DNA from: Micrasema longulum
Taxonomy: Eukaryota > Arthropoda > Insecta > Trichoptera > Brachycentridae
DNA: 64,000 nt
Direction: 5' to 3'
Assembly (NCBI GenBank): GCA_022494885.1
Contig: JAGVSM010000918.1
Coordinates: 1 to 64,000, forward strand
Both the position numbers and the translations under genes were made by a program. Each line of letters begins with the position of its first letter. The stretch's first letter is position 1. Shown here piece by piece: positions 22,946 through 33,779 of the stretch. A model generated the notes under the pieces. It was given only the letters and a program-made list of their open reading frames with translations, did no database searches and had not been told where the DNA came from.

Positions 22946-23179
22946 GTGATGTCGTTCTCTGCACGCTGCCTCTCGGGGTCCTGAAAATATCTGTCACTCC
23001 AGGATCCTTGCAGCAGAACTGCGTCCGTTTCTCGCCTCCTCTACCGGACTGGAAGGTCAGAGCGATCCAAAGACTCGGATACGGCAACCTCAACAAGGTG
23101 GTCCTCTGCTTCGAGAAGATATTCTGGGATCCTAACGCCAACCTATTCGGTCACGTGGGAACCACGACGGCAAGTCGAG
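22946..23179 (+). CDS. KDM1A: Lysine-specific histone demethylase 1, exon (b)
   Basis: Joined in phase with exon (a), it reads '(G)[13 protein letters not shown]', then a variable stretch and '[20 protein letters not shown]', [28 protein letters not shown](G). These are the amine-oxidase substrate-domain blocks of LSD1. The AAG at 23095-23097 in GNLNKVV is the Lys that contacts the flavin N5 through water (Lys661 in human LSD1, from general knowledge), so the catalytic residue is kept. Exon boundaries: acceptor 'ttcaag', donor 'cgag|gtaaga', phase 1 on both sides. Codon use is clearly more GC-rich than the introns, as expected for a conserved gene. Confidence 0.97.
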
Positions 23180-23791
23180 GTAAGAACACAATTGTTATAT
23201 GTTTTATACCGCTAGAGAATTGTTTTGATTTTTACAAGTAAATAAAATATTTTAACATGTTAAAGGAAAAATATCAACAATGCAACACCTACATTTATGT
23301 TATATTTATGAAAAAATACGATGTTTTTTAAACTTTACATATTACATTGTATTACATATTTTATTTGTACGAAATATTCCCAACTAGCAAAAGTGCTGTT
23401 ATGAGGGGAAATTATATATAATAACACAATAGTTTTAGTATAAAGTCGATAAAAAAAACTCCTCGCTCGTCAATCTTGCGTCCCTCGGTTCCGCCGAATA
23501 AAGACAAACCTCTATCCGTTTCATCATAAGGTATATGATATTATATTATATACATAAAAGAAACCTTACGTACTTTAGTTTTTTACCATCAAGATGACGA
23601 AGGACGATATGTAATGAGATTATCGATTTTGCATGTGGATCCATGCTTGTTTTCCTATATCAAGAACAATATCCGAAATCTCATATCCGAATAATCATGC
23701 TTTCTTACTCCAGGGTCATAGTTGTTATTTTGTTCTGTTTTTGTTTTTCTATCGTCGCATTTAAAATGACAAAGAATTTTACTATTTTCAG
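23180..23791 (+). other. KDM1A intron b/c
   Basis: 612 bp, GT-AG, phase 1, ending 'tactattttcag'. No repeat recognised. Confidence 0.85.
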
Positions 23792-23975
23792 GCGAACTTT
23801 TCCTTTTCTGGAATTTGTATTCCGCTCCTGTTCTTTTGGCGCTTGTTGCGGGTGAAGCAGCTGCCATAATGGAAAACGTCACAGACGACGTTATCGTTGG
23901 AAGGTGTATCGCGGTTTTGAAGGGAATCTTCGGCCAGAGCGCTGTTCCTCAACCCAAAGAATGCGTAGTCACCAG
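23792..23975 (+). CDS. KDM1A: Lysine-specific histone demethylase 1, exon (c)
   Basis: Reads '(G)[20 protein letters not shown]', [17 protein letters not shown], then [19 protein letters not shown] and CVVT(R). It matches without gaps the LSD1 segment [25 protein letters not shown]...AVPQPKE. It belongs to the substrate-binding subdomain next to the H3 tail groove. The exon ends inside the Arg codon at 'accag|gtatgt' (phase 2). Confidence 0.97.
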
Positions 23976-24084
23976 GTATGTTTTTTCAACGGATTTTTAC
24001 TGGGCTAGTTCGGTACCTCGATAGTAGTCATTGAACTTTTGATCTCTGTGCTGTTTTATCGCAAATGTCATAAATTACCATATA

Positions 24085-24362
24085 ACGTTTATCTATTTTA
24101 TCAGATAGGGGATCTGCACCCAGTGGTGCATAGGGCACTGCATTGCTGAACCAAGTGCGGCGCATGTTATCGATTAAATAGCACCCGCGACTCGAGCATG
24201 GCAGTTGAATAGACGAACAGCTCCACTACGGGGCGAACTCGATTTCCTTTTCCAGTATTTTAACCGACGCGCGACGCCGACGCCGACGTGACCGTCGAGT
24301 ATTCTGGTTTTCTTTCTCTCATAAAACTGTATCTTTCATCCGCCCGGTCACGGACAAACCTG
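24085..24362 (-). repeat. SINE-3 copy within KDM1A intron
   Basis: On -: 'ccgtgaccgggcggatgaaa' (5' block), 'ggaaaaggaaatcgagttcg', a tRNA-like stretch 'gtagtggagctgttcgtcta', and the tail 'agcaatgcagtgccctatgc'. The region with the B-box is deleted or diverged. Confidence 0.7.
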
Positions 24363-24464
24363 TTTTATGGTGTATTTTATTTAAAATATAAATAATATAC
24401 TAAAGTACATATACAAAAAAATAATAAAAGAATTATGTTTAGACTTTAAAGGCTTATGTTTTTA

Positions 24465-24840
24465 TTTATTTATTTATTTGATTAACATAAACGGCATGTC
24501 TGCCTTTTATAAAAAACTATAAAACTTACATAGTTAACTTAAAATATATTTTTTTAAAACGCAAATTTCCATTTACACAAGATTTATTAAAAAAGTTAAA
24601 TCTAAAAATTATACAAGATTTATAAAAAAAAATTAACCATAAAATTATAAATTCATATAAATTACATATTTAGTAGAAAGTTTAAACAATTCAAGAATAA
24701 ATTATATTTTGTTTAAATAAACGGCACTTAGTGCCTTTTACATATTAGTTGCAAATACAATAATATTGATACATATAAGTGGAATTATTTAAAGTTAAGT
24801 ACAGCATTTAAAACAAATTAATAGTCGACAGTTATACACA
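24465..24840 (-). repeat. LINE 3'-end fragments
   Basis: Two neighbouring ATTT-rich termini with the words 'aacggcatgtctgcctttta' (24490) and 'aacggcacttagtgcctttt' (24720). Similar termini occur at 6455, 38735, 45185 and 60405 beside LINE ORF2 relics. No protein part here. Confidence 0.5.
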
Positions 24841-24949
24841 AATTAAGAGGTAAAAAAAATATAAACAGAATAAAAACTATATTACCAGTTATTAAAATAT
24901 TTATAAAAAATAATGATTTGGTAAGAGAAATAAAATATTTAAAAATTAG

Positions 24950-25580
24950 TCTGTAAAAAAATTGACTAAGCAAAACATATTAAAGGAAATCGACATATTT
25001 TGTCAAAATTTAAATAAAAAAATAATATCATATGCCGATGATACGTTTGTTTTAGTTGAGGGAGTTAACTGGAACTCAGAAAATTTAGTAGCTAATGACG
25101 TTATAAATAAATTGAAATTATGGTTTGACAAAAATATATTATCTCTTAATACGGAAAAGACAAAAATTATCCCATTTTTTATCAACAAAACGAATTTAGA
25201 TTCAGTAGTAAAAGTAATTATTCACCCAAGCAATTGCAACAAAACTAACTGCGATCTTACATGTTCGAGATGAATAAGTAACTCAGATACCAACATAATA
25301 TTAAAATTCCTAAATTCCACACAAGTCACGGTCAAAATAGTTTTGTCTTTAAAGGTGTAAAAAATTATAATAATCTTCCCAATAATCTAAAAACTATTAA
25401 AAACAAAATATGTCAGAAAAAAAAAATATAGTAAACCTAAAGAAATTTTTTGAACACGTGTTAAAACAACATTAAAATTTAATTAGTATGAATGTATTAT
25501 TTTTTTATGATTTTTATTTATATATCCTTTGTTTTAATTTTTTCCTCATGTACTCGTATTTAAAATTGAAAAACTCTTAT
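24950..25580 (+). pseudogene. LINE relic, reverse transcriptase fragment with YADD
   Basis: 'NKKIISYADDTFVLVEGVNW' holds the RT catalytic YADD (codons around 25033-25044), then LKLWFDKNILSLNTEKTKIIPF, the usual primer-grip-proximal block. After 25273 other frames give a short 'FKGVKNYNNLPNNLKTIKN', the ORF2 C-terminus, so the middle is deleted. Jockey/CR1-like by motif; clade uncertain. Confidence 0.8.
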
Positions 25581-26086
25581 AAATAAACAACTACAACAGT
25601 GTAAGTCACTCTCCAAGTACAAGAGTTAGTCTCTTTTTTTGGAGAGTTACAGTGATAACATTTACTAGATGTGTAAAAGTGGATATGTGTAGATTTTTTT
25701 AAAAACATGTACCTTTTATGAAATTTATTAATAAAACAAGAAAAAAAATGCAAACAATTTTAAATAACACTAAACGATAAAAAAATAATTCATATATCTT
25801 ATTATTTAAAACTACTACTTGGGTTTGTAGTATAAATATTTAAAAAATATTTTTTTTATAAAAACCTCGTAAAAATATTTTCTACGTACCGTGTGTAAAC
25901 AATGTTTTCATATATAATATTCAGTACGTTGGCGTTGTGTAAACAATGTTTTTAAACCCTGCATATGTTTTTTTTTATACAGTATTCAATAATTCATAAA
26001 TCATTATAAAATACCAATAATGTTGCTTAAAGCAAAAATGGTAGAATTTGGACGGCAAAGAAAAAGGTTTTTTATTTTAATTTTAA

Positions 26087-26239
<153 letters not shown>

Positions 26240-26691
26240 TAAAATTATCAACTATAAATGGTACATTAACCTTTCCCTAACTGTCCTTAATACGGTGCTG
26301 TGTAGTCACTACATATTTAAAAAATAAGAGATTTAAAAAGGGAAAAATATAATATTTATAGGGAATGGCTTAATTAACCATAATTTAATTCAAAGATGAT
26401 ATTTCAAATCTAAATGCTGAAAACATAACCTAACCTAACCGCTAACGACTCGGGCGAAACGTGCACCCCCGCCAACTTCCCGAGAGCTACTAAATAGCTA
26501 TATTAGCACTGGACTCGTGACTGACTGAGAGTATACTTTTGATGATATTTGTAATTTATCCCCGATTTCCGATAAAATGCTTTTTTTGTGCCTAATAAGT
26601 ACTTATTATTTAATAAAAAAATATTTCAGTCGATACGTAAATATGTAATGGAGGAATACTGAAAATCTTAACCCAATATTTATTACATTTA

Positions 26692-27213
26692 TAAAGATAT
26701 TATAGTTATTAGACGCAATGTGTACTAGCTACGCATCACCGGGGAGGGAGAGTTATATTTAACTAAACAAATCATTATGTTTGTACAAAGTAAACGATGG
26801 TACTATTGTACCATCGTTTACTTTGTACAAACATAATGATTTACGTAGCTACGTACATTTCATTTATATATATATATATACGTACATTTCATTTATATAT
26901 ATATATAAATATATATATAAATGAAATGTACGTAGCGAAATGTATATATACGTACATATATATATATGCGAAATGTATATATACGTATATAAATATATAT
27001 ATATATATACGTATATATACATTTCGCTACGTACATTTCATTTATATATATATAAATGAAATGTACGTAGCTATATATATATATAAATGAAATGTACGTA
27101 GCTACGTAAATCATTATGTTTGTACAAAGTAAACGATGGTACTATTTAACTCTCCCTCCCCGGTGATGCGTAGCTAGTACCGTTGCGTCAAATAACTGTA
27201 ATAACTATAATAT

Positions 27214-27218
<5 letters not shown>
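26692..27218. mobile_element. Fold-back element, about 0.53 kb, nested palindromes
   Basis: The outer arms 'ataaagatattatagttatt' / 'aataactataatatcttat' are followed by 'agctacgcatcaccggggag' / 'ctccccggtgatgcgtagct'. Inside, 'tttgtacaaagtaaacgatg' and its complement meet almost head-to-head at 26795-26840 and occur again at 27115-27140. Between them, 'cgtacatttcatttatat' alternates with its complement several times around TA arrays. No transposase. Frames through it code only Ile/Tyr repeats and are not genes. Confidence 0.85.
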
Positions 27219-27265
<47 letters not shown>

Positions 27266-27270
27266 CATAT
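27214..27270. repeat. (TA)n microsatellite
   Basis: About 50 bp of alternating TA directly after the fold-back element. Confidence 0.9.
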
Positions 27271-27278
27271 AATATTAT

Positions 27279-27315
27279 GCCGACTGGTTTCGGTACACAA
27301 CTACTCTTCCTTTCA
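27279..27315 (-). ncRNA. Hammerhead-like 3' remnant
   Basis: On -, 'gtgtaccgaaaccagtcggc' ends like the GAAACCGGTCG of the other hammerhead-like motifs, but the CTGANGA core is degraded. Listed only as a family relative. Confidence 0.25.
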
Positions 27316-27439
27316 AATGCTTAAAAATTGGACAGCGAATAGACTATCACTCCCTCTCACGTCTGTTATCTGCACTTTATAGTCCTGACTCACCTATATA
27401 CTCCCGTTTTAAAATTCAACGCTTATCGGTTCCATAGTT

Positions 27440-27650
27440 TACCTCTCCGCAGTGGTAATGAGAACATATCCATCTCAGCTAGTAAAACATCTGGATGCCT
27501 AAGAAATGTCATACGGTAGGATGAAACACACGTGGAGTGGAATCAATATCCGGATATGCAAAACGTGCGTCAGACTAATCATGGTGTATGCAATAGAAAC
27601 GAGGATAGATAAAGAGAAAAAAAAAGAAAAAACGAAAAACTTAGTAGAAA
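27440..27650 (+). pseudogene. LINE relic, short RT C-terminal piece
   Basis: Frames give 'ISASKTSGCLRNVIR', then a shifted stretch resembling E-(K/S)-R-IYK-xxRPIMTYA-ETR, the typical block after the RT thumb in several LINE families. Broken by frameshifts. Clade not determined. Confidence 0.5.
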
Positions 27651-28380
27651 AACTAAATAACTGCTCAGAACGTCAGAGATAAAAAAACTTATATTAAGGA
27701 TGTTTTTTGTTGGTCTATTCAGATTCGGATTTTAAAAATCAATAAATGAGAACTTTTTGCGAACCCGGCAAAATTAAATTTTTCTTTATTTCGAGCAAAT
27801 CACAATAAACTGATATAATAACCAACTTCTAACTTAACTTCCACTTTTTTTTTAAACCTCATTTTTTTATTATAATCAGTACCTAAATATTTTATACGTA
27901 AGCAGTGATACCATAAGCAGTGATGACATAAGCATAATTATGTCAAGAAACAGTAGTGAAATAATAAATTTAATTTTATGCATTTCAACTTTGCAATACT
28001 CAAGTAGAGGTTGCCATGTTTGCAACAAACCCGATAATTTAAAAAAGTTCTTACAAATAAAGCCGTATTTTTAACTGAAAATGTTATAATTATTGTAAAA
28101 AAATGTATTCTGAATAAGTTTCAATTGATATCTCACTTTTTTTAGATTTTGGATTATGCCGGGTTTGCTAATAGTACCCTCAAATTTGGTTATGACTTAT
28201 TTATTCTAATGGTTTAGAAATAAGTTAAGGGCTCTTATGCAAAAAGCTTTTTTATTTTTTTATTGATAAGCGAAAGATTTGTTATTACTTCTTTCTATAA
28301 TTGTGAATTCTTAGATGTATTTGAGCATTTAAAAAATATTTTTTGAAATATTTTAATACATGATTTTTTGTATATTTTAG

Positions 28381-28502
28381 GTGAACATACCATGCGCAAC
28401 TACCCGGCAACTGTCCATGGAGCATTTTTAAGCGGACTTCGTGAGGCTGGTAGGATTGCCGACCAACTGCTGGGGTGCCCGTATGGATCAACTCGCCCCT
28501 AG
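28381..28502 (+). CDS. KDM1A: Lysine-specific histone demethylase 1, terminal exon (e) with stop
   Basis: Reads '(G)[20 protein letters not shown]', [11 protein letters not shown], then CPYGSTRP and TAG at 28500-28502. [29 protein letters not shown] is the C-terminal FAD-binding signature of LSD1, including the Glu of AGEH that contacts the cofactor. The protein ends 8 residues after the conserved LLG, shorter than vertebrate LSD1, whose tail runs about 20 residues further. All five exons keep frame with no stop, so the gene appears intact in this half. Confidence 0.97.
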
Positions 28503-28700
28503 CGCGCAATCTCAACGCCATTGCGTCTCGCTAACTGAACTTAATACTTATTTTTAATAGCAAAGTTTTAGTGAAATTTGAAACGATTTAATGACATCGG
28601 GTTAATTCACACGAGGCCATTTCTGTGAAATTAGAAACATTTAAATTGTTTTGGTTTAGTGACACGAGGCCATTTTTGTGAAAAATAAAAGTATTTGACA
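28503..28700 (+). promoter_or_regulatory. KDM1A 3' UTR with candidate poly(A) signal
   Basis: AATAAA at 28684-28689, 182 bases after the stop, is the first good signal. The UTR holds a short direct repeat 'cacgaggccatttctgtgaa' (28609) / 'cacgaggccatttttgtgaa' (28663). The true cleavage site is not determinable here. Confidence 0.45.
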
Positions 28701-28704
28701 AATT

Positions 28705-29120
28705 AACTTTAATTATTAACTTAAACTTTTGTCACATGCGTCTACATTAGGATATAAGAATTTAAATTTAAATTGAATTTAAAAAAACAACTACATTGTA
28801 GTGTTGCTAGAACAGTCTTAAATTTTATGATTGTTTTTACGAATTATGTAAAAGACAATTAAAAACAGTATATTTCTTTGCTGTTATTTTTTTTTTAAAT
28901 ACCTGTATTTCAGAATGTAACGACGTTACATACATATTGCAGGTGGATATTATTTAGCCCAGTATTAAGAGTTAAGATAATTTTTTCGTAAATCACGTTG
29001 ATACGACGCGTCCATCATGTTCCCGGTCATTTTATGCGAGGTACGTTCAGAAAGTAAGTGTACTAGATTTTTATATTTTTTTAGAAAAAGTATTTTTGAA
29101 TACTTATTATAGAATATTGT
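28705..29120. other. Unassigned AT-rich DNA
   Basis: No gene recognised. 'aggtacgttcagaaagtaagtg' near 29040 resembles mariner-type transposon ends but is isolated. Confidence 0.3.
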
Positions 29121-29125
29121 TGACA

Positions 29126-29325
29126 GGCTCCGTGGCGCAGTTGGTTAGACGGCCTACCGTGAAACTGGCGTCGCGGGTTCAATTCCCGCCAGTTGCAAGA
29201 AAAAAAACCAAGAAAGATTTTTCTCAATTGGTCTGGGTGTTGTGATGTATTTTTCACCACCTCCTTCCATATTCCTTCTATCCCACCTGCTGACAAGCTT
29301 CTAAATAGAGGCTTGGTGGGTTATT
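29126..29325 (+). repeat. SINE-2 copy, tRNA-derived
   Basis: The head 'ggctccgtggcgcagttggt' has an A-box and 'gggttcaattcccgcc' a B-box with a good T-stem. The body is 'accaagaaagatttttctca', 'ggtctgggtgttgtgatgta' and 'cacctgctgacaagc'. The body and B-box region recur at 59925-60075. The continuing body shows it is a SINE rather than a tRNA gene. Confidence 0.85.
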
Positions 29326-29387
29326 CCTTTTAAAAAAATACACTTGTCGATTATTTTTAACAATTCAATTCCAATACTTTTTGCACT

Positions 29388-29538
29388 GCAACAGGTCAGA
29401 AAGCCCAATAACAGTGGTGAATTACGACACCTAGACTTGAGAAAAATCAAATTAAATTTTAATGTTCTTATCGGGAATCAAACTCGGAACCTTCCGGACG
29501 TGAGTCAAGCGTCTTAACCACTACACACAGAGGTTGCC
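29388..29538 (-). repeat. SINE-1 copy
   Basis: On -: 'gtggttaagacgcttgactc', 'cggaaggttccgagtttgat', then the body with 'gtcgtaattcaccactgtta'. Matches 1717-1896 at roughly four bases in five. B-box slightly decayed. Confidence 0.85.
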
Positions 29539-29690
29539 GCATAATTATATTTTCCACATAATAGTCATCTCGTTCAATGCAGGTGAGCCGTGGGACAAGA
29601 TTTTTTACGCCCTCCTCGAAGAACTCTCCCGCCAGCTCCTTTCCCCGCCTCAGAACCTCTTTTTGCACCAGCTCCTCGGTGGAAAATTAA
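29533..29690 (-). pseudogene. Mariner-like transposase C-terminus
   Basis: On -, 'LVQKEVLRRGKELAGEFFEE', GVKNLVPRLT, CIERDDYYVEN. The order 'W/G-+-L--FFEEGI-KLV-R---CIE--GDYVEK' is the C-terminal block of Tc1/mariner-family (mariner) transposases. It lies back-to-back with the + strand piece at 29695-29906, from which it has been inverted. Non-functional. Confidence 0.8.
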
Positions 29691-29691
29691 A

Positions 29692-29906
29692 TGAGCCCGT
29701 CGTCACACAGCCTTAGCCACCAAGGCGCTTTTGGACACATTTGGTTGGGATGTTTTGAACCACCCGCCGTATTCCACTGATGTATTCGTATTCCTTCAGA
29801 TTATCATCTTTTCTCCTTCCTGAAGGCACACGCGGGTAGAATTACATTTTCAACCGACAAGCAGGTGCAGAAAGAGGCGCAGCCCACCACATGCATTAGA
29901 ACAGGA
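29692..29906 (+). pseudogene. Mariner-like transposase catalytic-domain fragment
   Basis: On +, 'ARRHTALATKALLDTFGWDV', LNHPPYSTDV, then shifted 'SFLKAHAGRITFSTDKQVQK'. The (D)NA-(P)H...F-W-V--HPPYSPDL block surrounds the second and third catalytic acids of mariner's D,D34D triad; here the third Asp context is HPPYSTD. A frameshift follows at about 29805. With the inverted C-terminus next door, this is a rearranged dead copy. Confidence 0.85.
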
Positions 29907-30038
29907 TAAAAATTATATGAAAAAATAATCAACAAATGTATCGACGATATCCTGTAATATTTTTTCAAACACAGTTTTATAAAAATATATAAAAATCTAG
30001 TACAATTACTTATTGAGCATGCCTCATACCTTACCTAT

Positions 30039-30571
30039 AGTCCTTAAAATGTAACATGATTAGAATGACAGTTGTCAGAAAAAGTGACGACATAACTTTG
30101 TAGTAACGTCAAAGGAGTTATTTATAATGACTCACGAAAAATCATTTGTATCTGGCGTGTTAATTTATTCTTTTAGTACAATGCTTGAAACATAAATCAA
30201 CATTAATTTATAAAATCAGCTTTAAAACTAAAAGAAAACTACAATAAACTTAATTATTAACGACGTTCTTTCAAGGTTACATCATTTTACAAAAACGTTA
30301 GAGATGGGACAAATTGATCAATGTAAATTGATCAAATAAAAAAATAACTAATTTGATGTTCATGAAAAAAGTATGAATGTCTCATTTTTTTGGTGAATAA
30401 TTGTGTTAAACACACTTGTTTTTGCGTTTTTTATATCAATTTTCGGAAACAGAGTTTCATGATTGCATGAAATAACTGATAAAATCGATTTGATCAGTGA
30501 TCACTAATTTCCCATCGCTAATGAAATTAATTTGACAGCTGTCATTCTAATCAAGTTATATTTTAAGGACT
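30039..30571. mobile_element. MITE with about 38-bp TIRs, carrying a nested MITE
   Basis: Ends 'agtccttaaaatgtaacatg' + 'attagaatgacagttgtca' and their inverted copy at 30530-30571. No coding frame. A second inverted-repeat element is nested at 30298-30521. Confidence 0.8.
30298..30521. mobile_element. Nested hAT-like MITE
   Basis: Ends 'ttagagatgggacaaattga' and inverted 'tgatcactaatttcccatcg'+'ctaa'. TAGRGATGGGAAA-type termini are usual for hAT elements. I could not see an 8-bp target duplication. Confidence 0.55.
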
Positions 30572-30574
30572 TTA

Positions 30575-31685
30575 ATTGGTCTAAAAATGCATTTGGTATT
30601 TATTTTTATAAATTGAAATTATTATTAAACTTAATCGCATTTCAATGAACCTACGCATATTACGGTGGTTTAGTAAATTCGAAACGGTTAATGATAATAT
30701 TTGGCTAATTTATACCGTATATACGTAAAGTCATATTAAATTTGTGAAACATCACAACGAATTTTTATCAGCATTGTCTCACCCCAACTGATGTTACGTT
30801 TGTTTCTTTTTATTTTACTAGCTAAATTTCTTATAATATTTAAATGAATACACTATTGTGGTACATGTGATACACCATATTTGGTAGCTAAGTGAAATGA
30901 GGGATAGTTAATATTAATGTTTCATTGATTTTTAGATACAGCGTTTCTGTGTAAAAATTTTTTTGACTCATTTGTATGCATATAGCCATTTTGGTGAAAA
31001 ATCGCTTCAAATGCGCTCTCATGATATTTATTATCATTCCTTATCTGTATTAATATTAATTTGTGAGAATCTTGAAAATCTAATTAAGGGATAATGAATA
31101 CTAAATAATTCATTGAATTAAATGTGAATTTTATCAGACTCTGTAGAAGTAGAAACATATTTTTACTTATAAATGTCGTAGTAGTAGTGTAATGTGGTAG
31201 TTTGTTAAACTCACAACGATTTTAATAAGGATTGTTTCTTGAACCAAACACTATCAAATCTGCTATCGATAAAACCCTTTAACCTTTAAGTCTCACAATT
31301 ATATTAGTTTTTTATATTTAGTACCTTTTAATTTAATATTTTAAACTGATATTCAATTATTTGTTGTATTTTTGTTAAGTTGAAACACGATTTGTTTAAA
31401 AAATTAAGCGAATCTTAAAAATTATAATCCAATTTTTTTTTCATAATTTGTAAGTGAATTTATTTCGTAAGATTGATGATTTTTTTTGGAAATAATAAAA
31501 TGTGTGACCATATATATGTGTTTTAAATTTTTACAACCTATTCGAATTTTTTAATCCTTCATATATAAAAAAAATGGGACAACCCCCTTGGAATTACAAG
31601 GATTTAACTAACAATTTTGTTACTGAGTGAAAACAGCTGACGAAGAGTTAAATTTTTTAACTGCATCGAGTTAATACAGTTAACA
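30575..31685. other. Unassigned AT-rich DNA
   Basis: No gene or repeat family recognised. Confidence 0.3.
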
Positions 31686-31689
31686 TTGT

Positions 31690-32300
31690 CAGATGGAACC
31701 TTGTTTTTCCAAGGGGTCGATGAAATGTTGCATATTTAAATATTTTTTACTCTTTTCTTTTTACTGTGTTTTTTATTACGTATTGAACTACGTTTTTCAC
31801 TCTTCTTTTAACTATGTTCTTAACCGTGTTTTTTTAATGTCTTTTACTACATTTTTTACTATGTTTACTTTCACCACGTATTTTACTATATTTTTTAACA
31901 TATTCCTTTTATTAAGTTTTTTATTACGTCTTTTACTACGGTTTTTTTTTTAAAGTTTTTTTTATATTTATGTTTAAATAAGCTTTTTACTCTTTTTCTT
32001 TTCCGCTTTGTTTTTTAATGTGTTTTACAACGTTTTTTACGATTTTTTTACTAGGTGTTTTGCTTCATTTTTTACTGTTTTCCTTTTATTTTTTTTAATT
32101 TTTTTTTACTACTTTACTATGTTTTTTACTGTTTCCTCTAAACCATGTTTTTTAATACGTCTTTTACTTCGTTTTTTATTGTTTTTACTAGGTTATTTTA
32201 TTTCGTAATTAACTGTGTTTCTTATTGTGTATTTTTACTTTGTTTTTTTTTTTACTATGTTTTTTACTACGTGTACTACTTTTTTCTAAAAATATTGTTA
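31690..32300 (+). repeat. T-rich degenerate satellite
   Basis: About 600 bp built of variants of 'ttttttactacg' / 'ttttttactatgt' with 11-16-bp spacing. Long Phe-rich frames on + come from this composition and are not genes. Confidence 0.8.
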
Positions 32301-32453
32301 TAAATTTGTTTTTAGTATGTATTGATTACTATTTTTATATTTTGATTATATTAAAACGGGTTACATAAACTTGGTTAGATTGTCAATAAATTTTGTACAA
32401 ATGTATAATTTTATGTACATGATATAGTAAATAAAAAAAATATACAATTTCAA

Positions 32454-32640
32454 TTTGTTGCAATACAGAGGAAAAACATTTTTGAAAAGGGAATTTGAAA
32501 GTCTAGGTATTGGACCTATCATTGGCTTGTTTAAGTGTCCACTCTTCACACTGTGTACCATTCACCATTCTGCCCATGATTAAACTTCCACATTTCCTTA
32601 AATCTTCCATTTCAGGCGTCGCCTAGTAGGTGAATTGGTT
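32454..32640 (+). repeat. MITE-A copy
   Basis: 'ttgttgcaatacagaggaaa', 'cctatcattggcttgtttaa', 'cattcaccattctgcccatg' match the family. Part of the core is deleted. Confidence 0.7.
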
Positions 32641-32739
32641 AAGCTTATAAGATTCAATGCGTTTTTAAATTGTTTTTATGGAAAATTCGTAATATTTGGC
32701 ATCAATAGTTAATTTGATCTTAATATTAAATCAAACACT

Positions 32740-33775
32740 GATTTGAGAATGTTACGTATTTCCTTTATTATTTATATGAGGACAAAAAACTTGCAAAAAA
32801 ATCTTTGCTGGTTCCAGACTGCCGAAATTAGAATTGGTAATGCCTGTTCTCATGAAATTAAAAATCAGAAGTGGCGTACGGCAGGTTGCATATTGTCGCC
32901 GCTATTGTTCAATGAGTACTCCGATTACGTCTTTAAAAAAGTCCTTGCAAACTCTTCGAAAGGAGTGAAGATTAACGGTACATATATCAACAATAAAGGA
33001 TATGCCTATGACACTGTTATTTTGGCTGATAACAAAATAAATGATGCAGGAGAGGAATTAGGGGTTAAGCATCCACATAAAAAAGAAAAGGTGAATGGCA
33101 TTTGGCAGAGCAGACTACTCTAGCATTATTTAAGGCTAGAACACTATTGGAGATACTAGGTCAATTTAAATACCTCGGTAGTATTATAACAACGTATGTA
33201 GACCCATATGTGGAGATAAAATGCAGGATCGAAATAGCCCGTAGCACATTCAACAAAATGATAACCGTATCAGAATACGCAAGATTGCAGACAAAGATAC
33301 ATTGAATTCAAAACTTAGGCAGATAATGGTGTTGCAAAATGTTATGTTTGGTCTGTTCTGTTGTATGACTCAGAATCCTGGACTTTGAAATCACACACTA
33401 TGAACCGGTTGGAGGCATTCGTCGGATGGCTTTACAGAATAATCCTCCGTATACCGTGGACAGACTTGGTCAGCAATGTAGAGGTCTGGAGGAGATCTAA
33501 TTACAACAGACAGTTGTTAAAATGTATAAAAGTCTGTTAAACCTCCTATCTGGGTTACATCCTGCGTGGAGACAACCACATAATCCTCCAACTTATTCTA
33601 ATGGGCAAGATTGAGGAACAGCGTTGACCTGGCAGAAAGCAAACGTCTTGGCTGCGCAACATAAGAGTCTGGACCGGAATAAGATGTGCGGAAGATTTGT
33701 TCCTGGCAGCGCTAGACAGAGGGGCATTTTTAGAAGTGATTGCCAACGTCAGGGACACCTGATATGACATAATAT
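32740..33775 (+). pseudogene. LINE relic, RT domain to C-terminus
   Basis: The first frame (to 33123) gives 'RTAGCILSPLLFNEYSDYVF', KKVLA, then 'GVKINGTYINNKGYAYDTVI' LAD, the RT fingers/palm blocks with YADD degraded to YAYD. The next frame gives LEILGQFKYLGSIITTYVDP, followed by frames with 'ESWTLK', YLGYILRG-type and 'RKQTSWLRNIRVWTGIRCAE', ending VIANVRDT. At least four frameshifts or stops. The C-terminal IANVR block also occurs in - strand fragments at 41100-41175 and 51185-51355. Confidence 0.85.
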
Positions 33776-33779
33776 GAAA

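Noticed and set aside
23655..23882. Frames on - across KDM1A exon (c)
   Set aside because: Shadow of the coding exon; splice sites and conservation support only the + strand.
26425..26445. Telomere-like repeat (aacctaacctaacc)
   Set aside because: Only two or three units, a common short word in insect DNA; no array.
26797..27114. Tyr/Ile-rich frames on both strands
   Set aside because: They run through TATA/CGTA palindromes of the fold-back element and have no protein-like composition.
29126..29200. tRNA gene
   Set aside because: The T-arm is perfect, but the acceptor stem does not close and the downstream body is shared with 59925-60080, so it is SINE-2.
29534..29716. A host exon on + reading GEPWDKIFYALLEELSRQ
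   Set aside because: It looked like an exon because of its GC content and an AG before it, but the opposite strand gives the mariner transposase C-terminus, which explains the composition.
31693..32208. Phe-rich membrane-like proteins
   Set aside because: They come from the T-rich satellite; every frame of such sequence looks hydrophobic.
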